From the NCBI RefSeq assembly GCF_900103085.1, contig NZ_FMWR01000014.1, positions 186,001-250,000 on the forward strand: a stretch of DNA of 64,000 nt. Reading direction: 5' to 3'. Each line of letters opens with the position of its first letter. The stretch's first letter is position 1. A program made the position numbers and the translations under genes. Under the pieces are notes generated by a model. The model was not told the DNA's origin. It saw only the letters and a program-made list of their open reading frames with translations, and searched no databases. Below are positions 1 through 8,268 of this stretch, piece by piece. Origin of the DNA: Gilliamella mensalis (GTDB lineage Bacteria > Pseudomonadota > Gammaproteobacteria > Enterobacterales > Orbaceae).

Positions 1-286
1 TGATATCTTGCCCAGAGAATTTATTTTCAACAGTCAAAATATCGCCACAAAATATCAAACGCAGAACATCTTCTTGATAGCAGACTGATAATTCTAAAAA
101 ATGATATTGTTTGCTAGTAATGAGATTACGAGTTGAATCATTAAGATTATAAATTGATATTTCACCCGTGTTCGGCTCGGAAGTGAGTGTTTTTTTAATA
201 GAAAAAGTAACACGCAACCTATCGATTACAATAGATTCTTTTCGATTACCTATTTTAAGTTCTAGAACTCGACCGAATTGCCTCAC
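1..286 (-). CDS. Phage baseplate hub-like protein, 5' end only
   Basis: The frame stays open from a GTG at 286 (or 295) to the window edge, giving about 95 residues of the N-terminus. It overlaps the end of the upstream baseplate-plug gene by about 30 bases, as is common in tail operons. The visible part is beta-rich, with RVTFSIKKT followed by GEISIYNLN, a pattern seen in baseplate proteins encoded just after the plug protein in myovirus-like phages. A hub or spike-carrier role is inferred from position and style, not from a diagnostic motif. The rest of the gene, and any spike, wedge and fibre genes, would lie left of the window. Confidence 0.5.
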   Translation of the reverse strand, partial: MRQFGRVLELKIGNRKESIVIDRLRVTFSIKKTLTSEPNTGEISIYNLNDSTRNLITSKQYHFLELSVCYQEDVLRLIFCGDILTVENKFSGQDI

Positions 287-599
287 GATATTCACCTTTA
301 GACTTAATCAACACTTGCATTCTATTATTTAAATCATCTTTAGATATAGCATTAATTCCAAACCCTGACTTGTCATCTAAAACCAACACAAAAGGTAAAT
401 TAAACTCAATTAATGATGGACTACCGACAGAAAGGCCTTTATTTTTTGTGATATATTCATCTTTATCAATATCAAATAAATCAAATTGATATCCTGTTAA
501 AATTGCGTTATATCTCATCGTTAACCGTAAATTCATATCGTATAGCGAGAATGATTGTTCTAACACATCATCGGTCGTTGTTTGAATTATATACACCAT
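255..599 (-). CDS. Phage baseplate plug family protein
   Basis: This 114-residue protein resembles the baseplate-plug family, short beta-rich proteins that sit at the tail tip of contractile phages. The N-terminus reads as alternating beta strands (YIIQTTTDDVLEQSFSLYD, then LRLTMRYNAI), and a strand pair around residues 65-75 (FNLPFVLVLDD) fits the family. It lies 17 bases after the Dit-like gene and overlaps the next gene, so it belongs to the same leftward tail operon. Its function is inferred from family resemblance and gene order. No catalytic residues are expected. Confidence 0.55.
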   Translation of the reverse strand: MVYIIQTTTDDVLEQSFSLYDMNLRLTMRYNAILTGYQFDLFDIDKDEYITKNKGLSVGSPSLIEFNLPFVLVLDDKSGFGINAISKDDLNNRMQVLIKSKGEYREAIRSSSRT

Positions 600-616
600 A
601 CCCCCTAAAAATATTA

Positions 617-1300
617 TTAATCTTCAACTTTCTTTGGCTGTGTTTTACCCAAATTTCTTGTCTTCGGTTTCGGTACACTCAAACCGATAGCTATTTGTGT
701 TTCTACAATAAAAATTTCTCTAAAAGTCAACGTGAATTCGCCACTAGTATTTTGCTTTTGAGTAAGCCCAACTGAGGTGAGGATCATGTTTTTATACTGC
801 CGCGAGTTAGTCTGTAGCGTTACAGGCTCACCACTGCGCTGTATTGATAACAATTTCTCGTATGCATCTGCGATACGATCTGATGATAAACTGTTTAACA
901 GCGGAGATTGATAATCAGGTAGAAAATCAGCTATAACATGATTAACAGCTTTTGCGCCAGTTTTAAAATGTGATGCAAAACGATTAACCACATTTTCAGC
1001 TTGTGCAGTTACTGTCTTAATCGACATTGGCAACGGATAATCAGAAAAATTAAAACCTAATAAATTATCAAATGAAACTAAATTAGTTGCGTATCCAACA
1101 ACTAAACCATTAACAGTAACTTCTTTGGGTTCTAACATTGCATGATCTACAATATTAGCCCCATTTTCAATCGGGTTTTCCGTTACTTTTAGCTTTGATG
1201 TGTGTTGTTCAACTGTATTAATATCAAGACTAAATGTCGCGCTCTCAGTAATAATCAAACCACTATTTTTTGAAAATTCATTCAATATAGATTGAAACAT
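617..1300 (-). CDS. Dit-like phage baseplate/tail protein
   Basis: This 227-residue protein resembles the Dit-like tail proteins that connect the tail tube to the baseplate. The N-terminal region (residues about 15-60) contains SATFSLDINTVEQHTSKL followed by NPIENGANIVDHAMLEPKEV, the typical pattern 'V....NPVE.GA.I.DH....P..ltv.g'. The C-terminal part is a second beta-rich region ending in a charged tail. Its start overlaps the stop of the tape-measure gene by one base. This is the usual position, directly after the tape measure, in this phage class. Confidence 0.7.
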   Translation of the reverse strand: MFQSILNEFSKNSGLIITESATFSLDINTVEQHTSKLKVTENPIENGANIVDHAMLEPKEVTVNGLVVGYATNLVSFDNLLGFNFSDYPLPMSIKTVTAQAENVVNRFASHFKTGAKAVNHVIADFLPDYQSPLLNSLSSDRIADAYEKLLSIQRSGEPVTLQTNSRQYKNMILTSVGLTQKQNTSGEFTLTFREIFIVETQIAIGLSVPKPKTRNLGKTQPKKVED

Positions 1301-3330
1301 TAGTTAGATCCTAAAGCCGTTTGTGTGTTATCGTTTATCCGTCTTGCGGTGTTATCTACAATATTATAAACGTTATCAAAACCCTCTTGTGGGGTGGTAA
1401 CATTCATCGTATTATTGATTGTTACTGCATTGTTATTATTTACATTTTTGTTGGCTGACATGATACCGCTTGCTTTTGCACCGTCAGTGCTGAGTTTCCC
1501 GTAAATGTTCGTATTTGTTAATCGTTTAGTTGTTACCTCGACATCTTTGTCATCATCTTCACCTAACCCTATCCACGATAATACTCCTTTCACTTTACTT
1601 TTAACCGTATCAATGAATCCAAAAAACCTCTCTTTTATCCAGTCAATCGCATTCTTGAATGGTGCTGTAATTGATTCATGAATTTGTAAAAACTTTTCAG
1701 CAAATTTGTTGATAGTATCTTCACTATCTCCGATCCACTGATTGAACAAATCTTTCACAAAATCCCATGCGGATTTAAACGGTGCGATAATAAAATCTAG
1801 AATAGACCAGAGCGTTTCACCTAGTTTTTCGGTAATCAAGGTGATGTCATCTTTCCAGATGTCAAATAAATCATTAACGAATTTCCAAGCGGCTTTAAAC
1901 GGTGTGATAATAAAGTCTAAGATAGCCCAGAATGTTTTACCTAGTTTTTCGGTAATAGTGGTGGTATCATCTTCCCAGATATCGAAGAAATCATTAATCA
2001 ATTTCCAAGCAGATTTAAACGGTGCTAGTAATAATTCAAAGATCGCTTTGAATATCGCACCAATTCTATTCACAACATCACCGGCATCTATGCCAAGCCA
2101 ATCCATTATCTGGCAAATAGCTTTATATGATTTGCGGAACGGAAAAGTTAGCACATCAATAATAAAATAAAAAACCCTACCGATTATATCGACTGTTTTA
2201 CTTACTACACTACCCAGCCAACACATTATCAGACAAATAGCTTTATACGATTTTCGGAACGGAAAAGTTAGCGCATCGATAATAAAATTAAAAATTTTAC
2301 CGATTCTATCGACTGTTTTACTCGCTTCACTTTCAGACATACCGAAAAACATTAGTATGCTTTTAAATGCTTTTGACGGAAAAGATTTAATTTTTTCTAT
2401 TAATGATCTAAAGCCGTTAACAACCGAATCAAATAGACTTTGTGATAGAGATTTTATTTTTTGAGTATCTCCTGACCATAAATCTTTAATGAATTCCCAA
2501 AATGATTTTGCAAAATTCCATGCAGCTTTAGCGCCATCAATGAATGGTTGCCAGTATTCCCCAAAAATGCTTTCACCGCCATTCATATAGGTCATAAGGT
2601 CATCGATCAATAACATTAAAGCAGCCAATAACCCAAGTATTATGCCTATCGGGCTAAATAAAAATGCTCGATTGAGTATCGCCCAAGCAATACCCAGCGC
2701 AATGAGTGCATTTTCCCAACCGATTGTATTTGTAATTATTTTGTCAATAAATTTAATAAAATTTCCAACAACTTGAATCGTCTTTCCAACAGTTTGGGTG
2801 ATCTTGGTAATGCCGTCTGCTATCAATTCTTTGTTGATAGTTAACCAGTTTTGGAAATCAACAATTAAATCCGTGATAGCTGGCGCAAGATTTAGGGCAA
2901 TCTTGGTTTTTACACTATCAATTGCATCCCCTGCCTTGCTCATTTCTTGCTGATAACGCTCTGCTTGCTGAAGCTCTTCCTGTGAAATATTGAACAGCAA
3001 AGCTTTTTTTGTTGCCAGCTCTTTAGCTTTATCAATCGCATTATTAAAAGCACTAAAAATTATTTGACCAGATGAAACTGCTATATCAATTAAGCCAACA
3101 ATACCAAGCTTCAATTTGCTAAGTATTGAGTAGGTTTTATTTAGCGCATTACCTGCACTTCCTATTGATGTTTCTGTTTCTTGAACAGCTTTGTTTGTAT
3201 CTTTTTGTAAGCTGTTAACTGCATCAGCAATCCGCTTGGCGCCAGCTTGTAACTTATTAACAACTTTTTCAATTTCAGCAACTTTTGAGGCGTCAACACC
3301 AATTTTTATTAACAATTCTTCTAAAAACAT
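1300..3330 (-). CDS. Phage tail tape measure protein with 40-residue repeats
   Basis: At 676 residues this is the longest tail gene and lies between the tail chaperone and Dit genes, the position of the tape measure that sets tail length. The N-terminus (residues 1-65) is a charged coiled-coil-like segment. Hydrophobic helices occur around 70-100 and 205-245 (for example ILGLLAALMLLIDDL). From about residue 345 to 565 it carries six copies of a roughly 40-residue unit with the core 'I(I/L)..(l/i)..PF(K/R).(A/S)(W/Y)K'; copies start near 347, 387, 427, 467, 507 and 547. The C-terminus is polar and asparagine-rich. Its ATG overlaps the stop of the frameshifted chaperone product (TAATG). Confidence 0.85.
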   Translation of the reverse strand: MFLEELLIKIGVDASKVAEIEKVVNKLQAGAKRIADAVNSLQKDTNKAVQETETSIGSAGNALNKTYSILSKLKLGIVGLIDIAVSSGQIIFSAFNNAIDKAKELATKKALLFNISQEELQQAERYQQEMSKAGDAIDSVKTKIALNLAPAITDLIVDFQNWLTINKELIADGITKITQTVGKTIQVVGNFIKFIDKIITNTIGWENALIALGIAWAILNRAFLFSPIGIILGLLAALMLLIDDLMTYMNGGESIFGEYWQPFIDGAKAAWNFAKSFWEFIKDLWSGDTQKIKSLSQSLFDSVVNGFRSLIEKIKSFPSKAFKSILMFFGMSESEASKTVDRIGKIFNFIIDALTFPFRKSYKAICLIMCWLGSVVSKTVDIIGRVFYFIIDVLTFPFRKSYKAICQIMDWLGIDAGDVVNRIGAIFKAIFELLLAPFKSAWKLINDFFDIWEDDTTTITEKLGKTFWAILDFIITPFKAAWKFVNDLFDIWKDDITLITEKLGETLWSILDFIIAPFKSAWDFVKDLFNQWIGDSEDTINKFAEKFLQIHESITAPFKNAIDWIKERFFGFIDTVKSKVKGVLSWIGLGEDDDKDVEVTTKRLTNTNIYGKLSTDGAKASGIMSANKNVNNNNAVTINNTMNVTTPQEGFDNVYNIVDNTARRINDNTQTALGSN

Positions 3331-3895
3331 TATTGTGCCTCACTTTGTTGTTGCTTTTCTGCTAATTTAGTTTCAGCTATTACATTATGCATATCTATAA
3401 CATCATCCAGAGAATATACTGTTCTGAGATCGTGAAGCGTCGCATATTTATTTACAACAACGCCCCAAACAAACCAGTCTATATCACTGTCTCCGCCACC
3501 GTCTCCAAGTTGGCTGTACTTAGCTTGGATGCAATGCCACTTGGTAAAAAAGCCAAAAAATGGAATTTTAATCCTTCGATAATTACTTGATAGTAATGGC
3601 TTCTATGATTATTAAAAAACTCACCTGATTCTTGTGGTTTTTGAAACAGTACTTTTTTACCGTTTTCATCTACTGCTGTGACATAATCAAGAATGAATTT
3701 TTCAATTTCGGCAAATTGTTCAGAACCAATATTTGATGCTAATTGACCAATATCAAAGCCTGATTTGTTGCCATCCAACGAAAAACAGCCCTTTAAAAGA
3801 GCTGTTAATTTTTTGAGGTATTTATTAGCTTTGAAAAAATCAGCCTGTTTGAATGTGTACGTTACATCATCAATAATAAAATCTGTGTTTTGCAT
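3330..3895 (-). CDS. Tail chaperone -1 frameshift fusion product
   Basis: If ribosomes slip back one base at the heptamer, translation continues past the zero-frame stop (3479) for 71 more codons to a TAA at 3330-3332, making a product of about 188 residues. The extension reads TKWHCIQAKYSQL, then a GGGD hinge, then DIDWFVWGVVVNKYATL and a charged helical tail ending in AEKQQQSEAQ. It has no plausible start codon of its own, and its W-F-x-W core resembles small proteins encoded right after tail chaperones in other phages. The stop overlaps the tape-measure ATG (TAATG). By analogy with lambda G-GT and P2 E-E', the fusion would bind tube subunits. Seen directly: the frame and heptamer. Inferred: actual frameshifting. 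Confidence 0.6.
3479..3895 (-). CDS. Phage tail assembly chaperone (short, zero-frame product)
   Basis: This 138-residue protein sits between the tube and tape-measure genes, the position of the lambda G or P2 E chaperone. It is acidic to neutral and mostly helical, with the pattern 'F...YKQADFFKANKYLKKLTALL' near the N-terminus and a helical 'EFFNNHRSHYYQVIIEGLKFHFLAFLPSG' region. It resembles small chaperones of Mu/P2-like contractile phages. The gene contains a T_TTT_TTA heptamer at codons 115-117 that can move ribosomes into the -1 frame (see next entries). Chaperones of this kind coat the tape measure during tail assembly. Confidence 0.7.
   Translation of the reverse strand: MQNTDFIIDDVTYTFKQADFFKANKYLKKLTALLKGCFSLDGNKSGFDIGQLASNIGSEQFAEIEKFILDYVTAVDENGKKVLFQKPQESGEFFNNHRSHYYQVIIEGLKFHFLAFLPSGIASKLSTANLETVAETVI
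3545..3551 (-). promoter_or_regulatory. Slippery heptamer T TTT TTA for -1 frameshifting
   Basis: On the minus strand the bases read gc T TTT TTA CCA in the zero frame of the chaperone gene. This is a classic X XXY YYZ heptamer, close to the T TTT TTG used in P2 gene E. The -1 frame is open from here to 3330. A second T6 run lies a few codons upstream but is not in heptamer phase. Confidence 0.6.
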
Positions 3896-4326
3896 TATAA
3901 ACCACCTTTAATATTAAATTCTGCCTTAGTCGCTTTAAATGTCCATGTTACGCCGTTATGTGCTGTTCCACGCGCATGCGTAGGTGGCGTTGTAAACCAA
4001 CAACCAGTTAACAAAAATTCATCACCATTACGCAAATCTTTATATGTGATTAATTTTCCTGTTGCTGCCGTCGGATTGTTAATTTGAGAGCTACGCAACT
4101 TATTGAGTTTTTCGTTCGTTTCAGTGTGCTGTAATGTTTTAATCGTTACTGTTGCACCACGATTACACGAATGAACAAATACGCCTTTACCGTTGATCCC
4201 GTATGTAATATCACCGTCATCGCCGATAGGCGCTATACTGATTGAATCCTGTGCATTCTCATAACCTGTAATTTCAATACCGTCAATTGTTAAAACGGCA
4301 TCTTCTAAAGAAAATGATTTAGACAT
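3895..4326 (-). CDS. Phage tail tube protein
   Basis: This 143-residue protein lies directly after the sheath gene, the standard place for the tail tube of a contractile phage. It is beta-rich and resembles the DUF3277/phage tube family: SFSLEDAVLTIDGIEITGY at the N-terminus, a GDITYGINGKGVFVHS stretch around residues 38-53, then 'GATVTIKTLQHTETNEKLNKL' and a C-terminal 'TWTFKATKAEFNIKGG'. The last strand pair is typical of tube subunits. It ends 4 bases inside the start of the next gene, so the two are translationally linked. Confidence 0.75.
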   Translation of the reverse strand: MSKSFSLEDAVLTIDGIEITGYENAQDSISIAPIGDDGDITYGINGKGVFVHSCNRGATVTIKTLQHTETNEKLNKLRSSQINNPTAATGKLITYKDLRNGDEFLLTGCWFTTPPTHARGTAHNGVTWTFKATKAEFNIKGGL

Positions 4327-4334
4327 GTAAACCT

Positions 4335-5846
4335 CTATCGATTGAATTGAACAATAATATCGACGCTATGACCTGCGCCAGCGAGTTTTAGAGCGCAATT
4401 AATTGGCATCATCTTGCGAGCTTCTCTATCTGCTGTATCTTGCATATCAAACGAGTCAGAATAGAAATAATAGCCATTGATTTGGTCACCATATGATAGC
4501 TCACCAAAGTCGCCCAAAGTCCATTTTCCAAGCCCTAAGAAGCCATTATTAATAAACTGTTCGCCAATCACTTTAATTGAGCTGATTAAAATTTGCTGAC
4601 CTCGGTCGGTTTGTGGAATTTTGGTTGATTGACCTTGTAAAGTATTGAAAGCCTGAACCTGCACTGCGTTAATGAACGCATCTAAGCCTGTCGTTTCATC
4701 AATAAACGTACCACCAAGCATAACTCCCTCGGCTAGCATGTTTACACCTGCATAATCAGTATAAAAATTAATACCTAACCGACGGCATTTTGTCGCCTCG
4801 TTAACAGTAATTTTATCGTCCGATGTGACGCTGACTTCTTGCTTAAACTTAACTGTTTTAGCCGTATTAATACCAGTCCAAACTGTTGTTAATGCAATAC
4901 CCATCAATTCGGCTGCAGCATGCATATTGCCTTTGTTGTTGTATTGCACCATTAAACGACCACTATTACGTTTTGCTAGCGTTTTGAGTACGTTAGTATC
5001 AACATATTCAATGTTAGCTGGTCGGATTTCTGTGTACGCCATGACTTTTGCATTTTCCACACCTTGAGCCACCACCCAATCGTGAGCCTCAACTAATTCG
5101 GCGTCGGTGATCGTATTAGCAAAATAAACGCCGTACCAGTTTTGGTATTGATTTTGTAACTTGTTAAGTGCTTCTGCTGGTGTTTCTTTGGTGTAATTTA
5201 TAGCGGCTTCACCATTGATTAGAACGCCTTTTCCATCCACTAAGTTGAGCATTTGACCTATATACGATCCATCCGAATTATCATCAAACACGTAGCTGAA
5301 ATTATCTCCTTTACCTTCTTTATTTGATGTTAAAATAAATCGACTTCCAACCTCATCATAAATAAAGCTCACACCTAACTCTTTGAGTTTATTATTTATA
5401 GTATTTGCAACACTACTCATGCTCGAAACACTAGAAAAATCCAGATTTTTAATATCAACCTTATTTTTGCCAAAATAGTAAGAAAAATAACCGTCTTTGA
5501 TATTTTTAAATTGAATATAACTAACAGATACAGCTGAACCATTGATTTTTGATTTAATCGCTGGTGCCATGTATTTGTTTTGCATATATTTAGCAATAAT
5601 AGCTGTTTTCGGTTTTGGTCGTGCTGAAAATAACGCAGATGCCGCACGATAAGCATCCGAATTGGTTCCGAATAATGATGCCACGCTGTCAACATCAGAT
5701 ACAACGACATAACGCGTATCTGGATTTGTGAACTCGTCGCACATTTCATTAGTGAAAATAGCAACCACGCTTAAATCGCGTTTTTGCACACCTCTTGGTG
5801 ATTGTTGTAGCGTAACATCTACAACTTGACTGATTGGTAAACTCAT
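4335..5846 (-). CDS. Phage contractile tail sheath protein (DUF3383 type)
   Basis: This 503-residue protein resembles the DUF3383 family of tail sheath proteins, which polymerise around the tube and contract. Seen are the N-terminal 'ISQVVDVTLQQSPRGVQKRDLSVVAIF' segment, 'YRAASALFSARPKPKTAIIAKY' near residue 65-87, and a C-terminal domain with 'VDIIVQFNR' as the final strand, as in sheath proteins where it links neighbours. The central region (about 95-205) is a variable insertion. Presence of a sheath shows the module encodes a contractile (myovirus or R-type) tail. It is preceded by the tail-terminator gene with a 2-base gap. Confidence 0.85.
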   Translation of the reverse strand: MSLPISQVVDVTLQQSPRGVQKRDLSVVAIFTNEMCDEFTNPDTRYVVVSDVDSVASLFGTNSDAYRAASALFSARPKPKTAIIAKYMQNKYMAPAIKSKINGSAVSVSYIQFKNIKDGYFSYYFGKNKVDIKNLDFSSVSSMSSVANTINNKLKELGVSFIYDEVGSRFILTSNKEGKGDNFSYVFDDNSDGSYIGQMLNLVDGKGVLINGEAAINYTKETPAEALNKLQNQYQNWYGVYFANTITDAELVEAHDWVVAQGVENAKVMAYTEIRPANIEYVDTNVLKTLAKRNSGRLMVQYNNKGNMHAAAELMGIALTTVWTGINTAKTVKFKQEVSVTSDDKITVNEATKCRRLGINFYTDYAGVNMLAEGVMLGGTFIDETTGLDAFINAVQVQAFNTLQGQSTKIPQTDRGQQILISSIKVIGEQFINNGFLGLGKWTLGDFGELSYGDQINGYYFYSDSFDMQDTADREARKMMPINCALKLAGAGHSVDIIVQFNR

Positions 5847-5848
5847 TA

Positions 5849-6343
5849 TTACCCTCTTTGTATGTTGAATTTTACTGTGTTGCCTCGGTTCACTTGAACC
5901 TTGACGATAGGATTAATTGAAAACGTAAGATCGACCTGCGCATGCTGTTTTGTCCCATTGGGGATAGTTGTCGGCACACTTTGAATCTGTGAGCATTTGA
6001 GATAGCCCATACCTAGATGTTTTAATCTTTGCCAAATGACAGTTAATCGCATTGATTCTGTGAGCTTACACAGCATATCGTAAGCATTTTTACCGTACGC
6101 ATTGACAGAGATAGTGACCTCGCACAATGTTGATATAATCTCTTCTTCATCAGTACCGTTGAATTTCACCTCGGTACCGATATCTGTCTGATACGCATTT
6201 AGCACCGTGATAAATGTATCTTGCTCTGAAATGTCCTGAATATCGTTAGCATCTAGTACTAACGATTCAGGTAACGTCAAGATATCCGCTATCATGCGCC
6301 TAATATCCGTCATATCTAGTCGCGAGACAGTCTTAATAGCCAT
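5849..6343 (-). CDS. Phage neck/tail terminator protein
   Basis: This 164-residue protein is the first gene of the tail operon in transcription order. It resembles the LIC_12616/neck-terminator family found just before DUF3383 sheath genes: 'TDIRRMIADILTLP', then 'ITVLNAYQTDIGTEVKFNG', 'EVTISVNAYGKNAYDMLCKLTESMRL' and a C-terminal 'QVDLTFSINP'. Such proteins cap the head-proximal end of the tail. In an intact phage the capsid and head-completion genes would lie upstream (to the right), but none are present here. Confidence 0.65.
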   Translation of the reverse strand: MAIKTVSRLDMTDIRRMIADILTLPESLVLDANDIQDISEQDTFITVLNAYQTDIGTEVKFNGTDEEEIISTLCEVTISVNAYGKNAYDMLCKLTESMRLTVIWQRLKHLGMGYLKCSQIQSVPTTIPNGTKQHAQVDLTFSINPIVKVQVNRGNTVKFNIQRG

Positions 6344-6830
6344 AATTACTCCATATTGAATCTGAGATAATGGGGAATTGCATATTGTGATGGTGAAAAA
6401 TCATGCTGTTGGTTAATTTAGCCCTAGAAAACACCCTGAAGGTTGGATTAAACCTGTTACCTTCTAGCTAAACTTTCAAATCGTCATTGCTGAAAAATTA
6501 GATGATGCATGTCATATTATCCAATCTTGCCAATTTAATTTTATTGGCATTATGATTGATTGAAAATTGAATTGGGTTTGTGGTGTTTCAAATATTTTAG
6601 GCAGAAAAAAAACGCTTTAGCGAGTTAAGTTAGAGTAATACAGCAATAAAAATATCGACTCGGGTTGTTACTTTCGCAGTGTCCTGGAAGTCCTCGTCTA
6701 CTCGGGCTTCCCTTTCACTTTTTTTTACTTCTGTATCTATCTACTTGTTTTTTATAGTTATAAAGCCAAATTATGTATAAAAATTATTACACTCTTCGAT
6801 TTAGACTACACTAAATTTTTCTATTAATAT
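6344..6830. other. 487-base gene-free gap between lysis and tail genes
   Basis: No open frame of useful length, start site or recognisable gene fragment is visible on either strand. In phages with this gene order the terminase, portal and capsid genes would fill this place. A possible plus-strand stem lies at about 6687-6712 (GGAAGTCC pairing with GGGCTTCC, one G-T pair), followed by a run of T near 6720-6728. The gap may be a deletion scar or the promoter region of a tail operon. Confidence 0.5.
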
Positions 6831-7079
6831 TTATCTATTAATATCTCTCATTGACTTCTTATCCGAATTACACTTTTCTATAACATTTAGCAAATGCTCG
6901 TTATACCTTAGACTATCGCCAAATGTCATTGATTTAGGTGGTAAATTCGGCAGACAATCACTTAATAAGTTGGCTGGTATCGGTCGATTGACGTAAACTT
7001 TTCGCTCTGTTGTACAGGCTGTCAGCAATATAAGCAGGAACACGCTCATTAGCACAATAATTATTCTTGAGTTGCTCAT
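6831..7079 (-). CDS. Rz1-like outer-membrane spanin lipoprotein
   Basis: This 82-residue protein starts with a short signal peptide ending in a lipobox, LLTAC (Cys22), and is proline-rich after it (RPIPANLLSDCLPNLPPKS), as in Rz1 spanins. Its start lies inside the Rz gene in another frame, the overlapping arrangement typical of Rz/Rz1 pairs. Paired with Rz it would fuse inner and outer membranes at the last step of lysis. For a tailocin such lysis genes are needed to release the particles. Confidence 0.8.
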   Translation of the reverse strand: MSNSRIIIVLMSVFLLILLTACTTERKVYVNRPIPANLLSDCLPNLPPKSMTFGDSLRYNEHLLNVIEKCNSDKKSMRDINR

Positions 7080-7305
7080 TGATTCGCTCCTGACGTTTAA
7101 TAGATTCGTTTTCTAGTTCACGCTTGCTTTGCTCATTATCTGCTATGATTTGATTGTTTTTAGCAAAATCCTGATTCAACCGTTCGATTTTTCCTAATAG
7201 TTCATCATTTGTTTTTTCAATTGCCATTTTATCTCGATACAACTCAACATTAACATAAATCATAAACGCAAAAACAATCGCTATTGTGGTATATAATTTA
7301 TTCAT
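6958..7305 (-). CDS. Rz-like inner-membrane spanin
   Basis: This 115-residue protein has one N-terminal membrane anchor (about residues 4-21, LYTTIAIVFAFMIYVNVELY) and then a long charged coiled-coil (about 25-85, rich in E, K, Q and N), the layout of the i-spanin Rz. It overlaps the endolysin gene by 4 bases upstream and contains the start of Rz1. The order holin-endolysin-Rz-Rz1 is the standard lysis cassette. Assignment rests on architecture and position, since Rz sequences diverge widely. Confidence 0.8.
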   Translation of the reverse strand: MNKLYTTIAIVFAFMIYVNVELYRDKMAIEKTNDELLGKIERLNQDFAKNNQIIADNEQSKRELENESIKRQERINEQLKNNYCANERVPAYIADSLYNRAKSLRQSTDTSQLIK

Positions 7306-7742
7306 TTTAGTCCACTTAAGTAAACAGTCTTACCACCCTGCTTAATTGCTGTTAATACTATTTGACGGTTATGCGTTGGACTAAACCCAATATGCACCCA
7401 TTGATTATGCTCTTGAATGAGTTTATCGAACTGTACACCTGTATCGATTAATCGTTGGCAAATCTCTTTAGGCGTTCCAAATGATGACTTAAAGTCTACC
7501 GCTAAGCCTTTTGTGTGCGCACTGGTAGATACGCCACCTACTTTTGAATTCAATGCAGGACAACGGTATCCAGATGTGATAATTATTTGCTTACCTAAAG
7601 TTTTTCTAACAAACTCCAACTTGATAGCTGTCAATTGCACATTGGGCATTAAATCAGCAGGCACAGAGTTATCGATTTTTAATCTATTAGCTGTCGTTGA
7701 GCGTGTAAACTCTTCTAATGTAAAATGTTCAGTTAATTTCAT
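7302..7742 (-). CDS. Endolysin, M15 family peptidase
   Basis: This 146-residue protein matches the Peptidase_M15_3 group of phage lysins, zinc peptidases that cut peptidoglycan stem peptides. The zinc ligands are visible: His76 and Asp83 in SAHTKGLAVDF and His117 in WVHIGF. The SGYRCPALNSKVGG segment (57-70) is also typical. No signal peptide is present, so export would need the holin. It overlaps the holin stop by one base and the Rz start by 4, so the four lysis genes form one unit. Confidence 0.9.
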   Translation of the reverse strand: MKLTEHFTLEEFTRSTTANRLKIDNSVPADLMPNVQLTAIKLEFVRKTLGKQIIITSGYRCPALNSKVGGVSTSAHTKGLAVDFKSSFGTPKEICQRLIDTGVQFDKLIQEHNQWVHIGFSPTHNRQIVLTAIKQGGKTVYLSGLK

Positions 7743-8038
7743 TAAAATCTTCCCGTTTTATCTTTAAATCTATCAGCAATATTTTTTATCATTTCTGCGC
7801 CCAACCAACTAGCGATGCTTATTGCACAATATTTTTCCTCATCTATCCACTGTTTACTTGTAGCTATCCAAGCCATCAGCTGTCCTGCATACAGAGCGAC
7901 TATTACTTGACAAATAATTACCCGCAAGGTAAATGATTTGCCACTTAAAATATCAAAGGCGATTTTTGCAATAGAGCCGACCGCAGCAGCCATCAGTTGG
8001 TATAGCCAATCATAATTGTTAGGATCTCTGAGCGGCAT
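7742..8038 (-). CDS. Phage holin
   Basis: This 98-residue protein has two to three predicted membrane helices, around residues 13-28, 39-60 (IICQVIVALYAGQLMAWIA) and 70-85, with charged ends (C-terminal ADRFKDKTGRF). It is the first gene of the lysis cassette, just before the endolysin. These features fit small phage holins that permeabilise the inner membrane at a set time. It is expressed downstream of the terminator-rich late leader at 8156-8290. Confidence 0.75.
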   Translation of the reverse strand: MPLRDPNNYDWLYQLMAAAVGSIAKIAFDILSGKSFTLRVIICQVIVALYAGQLMAWIATSKQWIDEEKYCAISIASWLGAEMIKNIADRFKDKTGRF

Positions 8039-8155
8039 AATTAAATCTTCTGATTAGTTAATGATGTGACAGCGTACTAGCTATTATGTAGTTATGTGTG
8101 TGTCTAGCATTGCTGTCGATTTGATGTTGAATGAATTAATCAAAAATTTTGACAT

Positions 8156-8180
8156 AAAAAAACCGACTTTTGTCGGCTTA
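8156..8180 (-). terminator. Terminator in late leader, before holin
   Basis: On the minus strand this reads AAGCCGAC AAAA GTCGG followed by TTTTTTT, a clear intrinsic terminator. It lies between the Q-like gene and the holin, where lambda carries tR' that Q overrides. Confidence 0.75.
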
Positions 8181-8210
8181 AAAGTGTTTAGATTTTTACA
8201 GGGAAAATAA

Positions 8211-8232
8211 AAAGCCTCTTAATTGAGGCTTT
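8211..8232 (-). terminator. Second hairpin in late leader
   Basis: AAAGCCTC and GAGGCTTT pair over 8 bases with a 6-base AT loop. On the minus strand it is followed by TATTTTC, a weak T tract. With the hairpin at 8156 it makes a tandem stop upstream of the lysis genes. Confidence 0.55.
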
Positions 8233-8268
8233 ATGAATGCGCGCTACCGCACTATTTGCATATATTGT

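Noticed and set aside
1742-2170. 142-codon plus-strand frame
   Set aside because: Antisense shadow of the tape-measure repeats.
3387-3590. 67-codon plus-strand frame
   Set aside because: Antisense to the tail chaperone and its frameshift extension.
6420-6490. Short plus-strand frame MLLVNLALENTLKVGLNLLP
   Set aside because: Only 22 codons, no ribosome site, no resemblance to head or terminase proteins.
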